Assembly: GCA_009733775.1 (NCBI GenBank)
Contig: WOGZ01000152.1
Location: 1-64,000, forward strand
Direction of reading: 5' to 3'
From: Alectoria sarmentosa
Taxonomy: Eukaryota > Ascomycota > Lecanoromycetes > Lecanorales > Parmeliaceae
DNA length: 64,000 nt
Part shown: piece by piece, positions 59,954 through 64,000 of the stretch
How positions within the stretch are numbered: position 1 is the stretch's first letter
Layout of the letters: every line of letters starts with the position of its first letter
The notes under the pieces: generated by a model
Database searches by the model: none
Told to the model about the DNA's origin: nothing
What the model saw: the letters and a program-made list of their open reading frames with translations, nothing else
Translations under genes and position numbers: made by a program

Positions 59954-60078
59954 CTCAGACGTGCCAAGATCGCTAAGACCCTTCGGGTTAGTTGGCTGAC
60001 TTCGCAGTGCTATCTGGAGGTTCCCTAGTGAGCGAAAGGCGCTAACCCGAAGGGGCTTAGCGAGCTTAGCCGTCTGAG
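59954..60078. repeat. 125-bp imperfect inverted repeat (foldback element)
   Basis: The left arm starts CTCAGACG and contains CGCTAAG(A/C)CCCTTCGGGTTAG. The right arm is the inverted complement, ending CGTCTGAG, with TAACCCGAAGGGGCTTAGCG. The arms are separated by a short spacer containing TCTGGAGGTTCCCTAG. It could be a miniature inverted-repeat element or a structured RNA/terminator. No matching target duplication is obvious. Confidence 0.6.
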
Positions 60079-60196
60079 CAACATCCAGTTTATTTGGTTT
60101 TAGTCAATGCTGAGTCATCGTGAAATGCACTTTTATTTTGAGCGATTTTATTTCATTTTTGAGAGAAAAAGATTGAACGGCACTAGTTGATAAACG

Positions 60197-60210
60197 CCCT
60201 AACCCTAACC
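60197..60210. repeat. Interstitial telomere-like motif
   Basis: CCCTAACCCTAACC is two and a third units of the TTAGGG telomeric repeat on the minus strand. It could be coincidental given its short length, but it lies among repeat relics near an isochore boundary. Confidence 0.5.
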
Positions 60211-60455
60211 TGCTTATCCCGGCAGATTGCATTTACCACTGTCCTCGTGCGGTGAACACGTGTAACCCTGATTGTCCGAAGCTCGGCCAAAATTTTCAGC
60301 CTCATCGTCCGAAGCATCAACGAAGAGCCTCGCTCTTGTTCCTCAGATCGTCAAACCTCGCTCTCCTTTAACTGACGAATACAAGATGCACCATCTCAGC
60401 TTGACTCCATAGCCACTAAGAAGAAGGCGCCCCTTGGTGTCAGCATCCCGCACCT

Positions 60456-60941
60456 TCAAGTTTTCCCGATGGTCTGAGATGGTGTTTCACGTAGTGGTCC
60501 TGCATTCCTCACGTACAGAGTGGATAGCATGCCGAAGAAGCGGAACATCTGGCCGTAGGGAGCCAAACGATCGAGATGCAGTTGCGCAAGCAAAACGTTA
60601 CTCTGGCCATCACGCCCCATACTCCGAGTCGTCAGCTGCGATTCTGTTTCTCCGTCGACGAAAAGTGAGACCTGTTTGCTCCTGGCGGGTAGTTTCACTT
60701 TCTGACAATTCTCCTCGGACCCTGAAATTAACAAATATCAATTCACGACCCAAGCAATGGTGGGAGAGGAGTACTGACCAACACTTTTCTTACTTAGTAC
60801 TTGCACGGTTTTCTCGTCACAGTCGTAAACCACCACTGGGCTGTTCGAACGTCCACGTTCCCTGAGTAGCTGATTCTTGAATGGTTCTTGATCCTCGGCC
60901 ACAGTTGCAGCTTTGGCTCTATTTTCGTCGCTGGCAGCCAT
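60456..60941 (-). CDS. Hypothetical two-exon protein
   Basis: ATG at 60941; exon 1 60941-60794 and exon 2 60721-60456 with a 72-nt intron (GTAAGA...TTTCAG) give 137 aa. Exon 1 encodes a basic/acidic start (MAASDENRAKAATVAED) and SPVVVYDCDEKTVQVL; exon 2 encodes SKQVSLFVDGETESQL and an aromatic-rich block (YGQMFRFFGMLSTLYV). No domain is recognised. Splice sites and continuity make a gene plausible, but without a homologue it is tentative; it could be a remnant of a longer gene. Confidence 0.35.
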
Positions 60942-61730
60942 AGAGAAATTGAAATGTTAAGCTGGGCGGTAAAGGCAAACGGATGCTGGGAAGAGCCAAG
61001 ATGAAAATGAGGACCGAGAGCTTGATTAAAGACCTCGGCGGAATGGCATCCTTATGGTAGAGCAACGCGTTACAGTCATTGTGGATAGTCACAGAGGACC
61101 AGCCAACATCTATATATGGAGATCAAGGCACTGCGCAAAAGGAAGTGGCACGCTTTAGAGTTTGGCCGTTCTCGTCCGGCGACATCCGCGCATGGTCATC
61201 ACACGATTGCCGGCTAAAATTGTCCACCCAATGAAATGCTTTCGGCCCCCCACTCACAGGACCTCCCGAGGCAGAATCAGCAGTTGGCTCCGCGCCTGCA
61301 TAACGCCTGCAGGCGTGTTGGGGTGACACACGACGACGGCATTGGTGACTCCTTCATGTTGCATGACATTCCTCGAGTCCGTGTCAGCGATTCACGCCCA
61401 GTCTAGGTAGGACTTTGGACTGAGGGCGGTCAGACTCCCTAGCATTTTATTCCCGCTTCCTTGATCCCAAATTCCCAACTTTAGAGTCCTAAGTCAGATT
61501 GGAGACATTTGTACGGCAATAGAACCGCAAGGACAGGGAGTACAACAGAGTTTTTTTTTAGTTTATCCGCACCCGAAAACGAAAATCTATTCTTTCACAT
61601 TACTCCTTTTTGCAAAACCCTTGGCGGGAGCGCAAAACTTGCAACCGTCCCCGCAATTTTTTGTTTGAACGATCGTCAAATGCACGCAGAAGATAGAATC
61701 GCATTATATGAATTTAAAATCACATTCAAA
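60942..61730. other. Gene-free stretch before right AT-rich block
   Basis: GC-balanced sequence with only short openings and no motif. Composition switches abruptly to AT-rich at about 61.73 kb. Confidence 0.45.
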
Positions 61731-64000
61731 TAAATAGTCGTTGCAATAATAAATATTATAATTATAATAATAATTATTACAATTATTTATTATAATAATA
61801 ATTATTATTTAAAAATCGAATAAAACCTTTATATTAAAGATCGTTTAAAAAAATTTGATAATAATGTTTTATAATTATACTTTTTGCACGTTGTATATGT
61901 GAAAATTAAATCGTGTTAAAAATATTTTATTATATAATTTATTAATAAATCTTAATACGCGAGTAAAAAGATGTGATATAAAAATGAAATATAATGTTTT
62001 ACGCTTATATAATGTTTATATTAAAGTTTTAACATTATCTTTTATTAATATAAATTATTTATAACGTAATAATTTTAAATAATGCTAAATAAAAAGAAGA
62101 AAAAGTTGATAATTAAATAATAAATTATAAAAATGAAAATGTAATTAAATGATAAATGATTAATTAAAATGTGATTATAATTATAACAATTATGCAAAAA
62201 ACTCAATTAATAAGATTTTAATTTAATTCGAAAAACGTTATATTCGAGATTTAATCAAATCAAAAATCGTTTGAAAATCTTTTAATAAAACATTTTTAAA
62301 GTGATATTGTTATCGTTATAATTATGTTATCATTTATTTTAAAACTTACTCGAGTTTTTATTCAATATGAATTCGAATTAAGTTATAACAATAATGTTAT
62401 TTTAATTAAATTTATATAATATTAATATACGATTTTTATAAAAAATGAAATCTCATTAATTTTAATATAATATCGTTTTTATTTTAAATAATAATTTGAA
62501 CGAACGTTTTAAAATTCTTAATCAGAACGTAAAAAAAAAATTATTCGTTTATTTTAAAAAGCGTTTTATGTTATATTTGAACGAATTAATATATATGTTA
62601 TTCAATTAATTTGATTTCGTTTTCGATAAAAACATTATTTAAAAAGCTTTATATCGTTTTAATTAATTTTATAAGTGAATGAAAAGAATAATTAACTAAC
62701 GCAATGTCTTTTTACGTGATAATTAATTTATTACATTAATTAATTAACGAATTAATTAATTAATCTTTTTGAACGAATCGACGATTTATAAACGGATTAA
62801 TAAACATTTTATTGCCCTTAACAATTTAATATTAAAATCTTTAAACGATAAAAAATACGAATGAATTTTTTTAAATATATGATTATAAATTAATGAAGAA
62901 TTTAAGCGTTTAAAGAAATGAAATGTGTTATTTATTTTCACGATAAAAGATTATTTATCATAAATAATCCTTTAAAACTCGATTATTTAAAACATTTTTA
63001 TCGATTTTATATGAGATCACGTTCTCTTTTATTGCGATAATTTCGAAAAAAACGAATTTTGATTAATAATCATATGCGATAATACGTCAATTTATCATAA
63101 TTTTAAATTTGTTAATATATATCACGATGCAAAAGTTTTATTAAAATATTTATTTTCGTATTCATTTAATTTTAATTCGATCGAGATCTCGTTTTCGATA
63201 TTTAAAATATAAATTAAATAATATCAAAATATAATTATGTTATACTTCGACGAAAAATAACATAATAATTTTTTAAATTTAATTGTTTTTGCGTAAGAGA
63301 AATAATATAACGCGAATAATCTTTTTCGAAGAAGTGAAATATATTATAAAAGTTAAAACGAAATAAACGTTATTAAAAACGAAATAAACGTTATTAAAAT
63401 ATTAAAAAAATAAATTATTATAAATATTTATATATGTCGTTCGTTTTTATATTTTCATTATAATATATTATTTAAATTCACGTCGTTATAAAATATTTAT
63501 TTCGTTTATTAATTTTATTCGTAATTTTCATTTGTGATAAAATGTAAAATAAGTTTTATTATAAAGATCGTAAAAGTATATATATGTGTTAAAACGCGAA
63601 TTAACTTCTTTTTACGTTTAAATACGTTTACATTATCAATTAATTCGCATTTAATATTTAATTTAATATTTAACTTTTTTCATTTATGCTCGAAATCATT
63701 ATTTTTTCATTATTAAATATAATAAAATTTATAATGTTTATTCAATAACTTTTTTTTTATATTTTTTAAAACTCTCTCATCGTGCGATATAACGTTTAAT
63801 TTTATATATTCGATAAAATCTTTTATATTAACGTGTATCGAATTATTAATTTTATATTTTAAGATCGTGATTAAAATTATCGTGATTTTATAATTATAAA
63901 CACGATTGATAAAGCGTTCAAGATTATAATAATCACGTTTAATAAATTTAATTTTAAAACGAAAAAAATGAATATTTATAAAAGAGTCGCTTAAATTCGA
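61731..64000. other. AT-rich RIP-like isochore (right)
   Basis: Same character as the left block: nearly pure A/T, CpG retained, no intact ORF. Short tandem words occur (for example ACGAAATAAACGTTATTAAA twice near 63358-63398). It is probably the edge of further decayed transposons, but no LTR pair or pol motif can be recognised within the window. Confidence 0.8.

Noticed and set aside
59954..60078. tRNA gene in the structured region
   Set aside because: No A-box/B-box or cloverleaf consistent with tRNA; the structure is a simple inverted repeat.

Overview
This is nuclear DNA of a filamentous ascomycete (Pezizomycotina). The genes have short introns of about 48-120 nt with GT...AG ends and CTAAC/CTGAC-like branch sites. 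Recognisable orthologues are VPS54, ERG20/FPPS, CDC23/APC8, glycogen synthase and a fungal rhodopsin-fold (PTH11-like) membrane protein. Extremely AT-rich blocks with RIP-type decay (repeat-induced point mutation) alternate with GC-balanced gene blocks. A more exact placement (perhaps Leotiomycetes) is a guess.

Layout. (1) 1-18.9 kb is an AT-rich isochore holding two nearly complete but mutated Ty3/gypsy LTR retrotransposons, both on the minus strand: 1058-8989 (177-bp LTRs, TSD TTAAT) and 10844-18206 (260-bp LTRs, TSD ATTAT). A smaller LTR-flanked insert lies inside the first, and the second sits in an AT-rich simple-repeat tract. (2) 18.9-27.6 kb is an accessory zone: a broken F-box gene, a broken secreted NPP1-like gene, one small secreted-protein ORF, and much sequence with no recognisable gene. 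(3) 27.6-35.1 kb is a housekeeping block of three intact genes: VPS54 (+), FPPS (-) and APC8/CDC23 (+). (4) 35.2-43.4 kb is a dead diterpenoid locus: a frameshifted cytochrome P450 (-) and a bifunctional class II/class I diterpene synthase (+). The synthase carries frame breaks, two in-frame stops and a precise LTR-element insertion. A second copy of the same short LTR element lies between the two genes in opposite orientation. (5) 43.4-53 kb holds a five-exon rhodopsin-like membrane protein, a Tc1/mariner-type MITE, a decayed DCAF4-like WD40 gene and long stretches without genes. (6) 53.1-61.7 kb holds intact glycogen synthase, three hypothetical ORFs, a small inverted-repeat element and a short interstitial telomere-like motif. 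(7) 61.7-64 kb is AT-rich again.

Overall pattern. Every housekeeping gene is open and correctly spliced, while at least five accessory genes are broken (F-box, NPP1-like, P450, diterpene synthase, WD40). The FPPS beside the diterpenoid locus looks like the ordinary sterol-pathway enzyme, not a cluster gene: it has Phe-Phe before the first Asp-rich motif and the normal 347-aa length. The most notable item is the diterpene synthase. Removing 41562-43029 plus one copy of the 5-bp target duplication rejoins the reading frame exactly, between the class I metal motif and the NSE-type motif.
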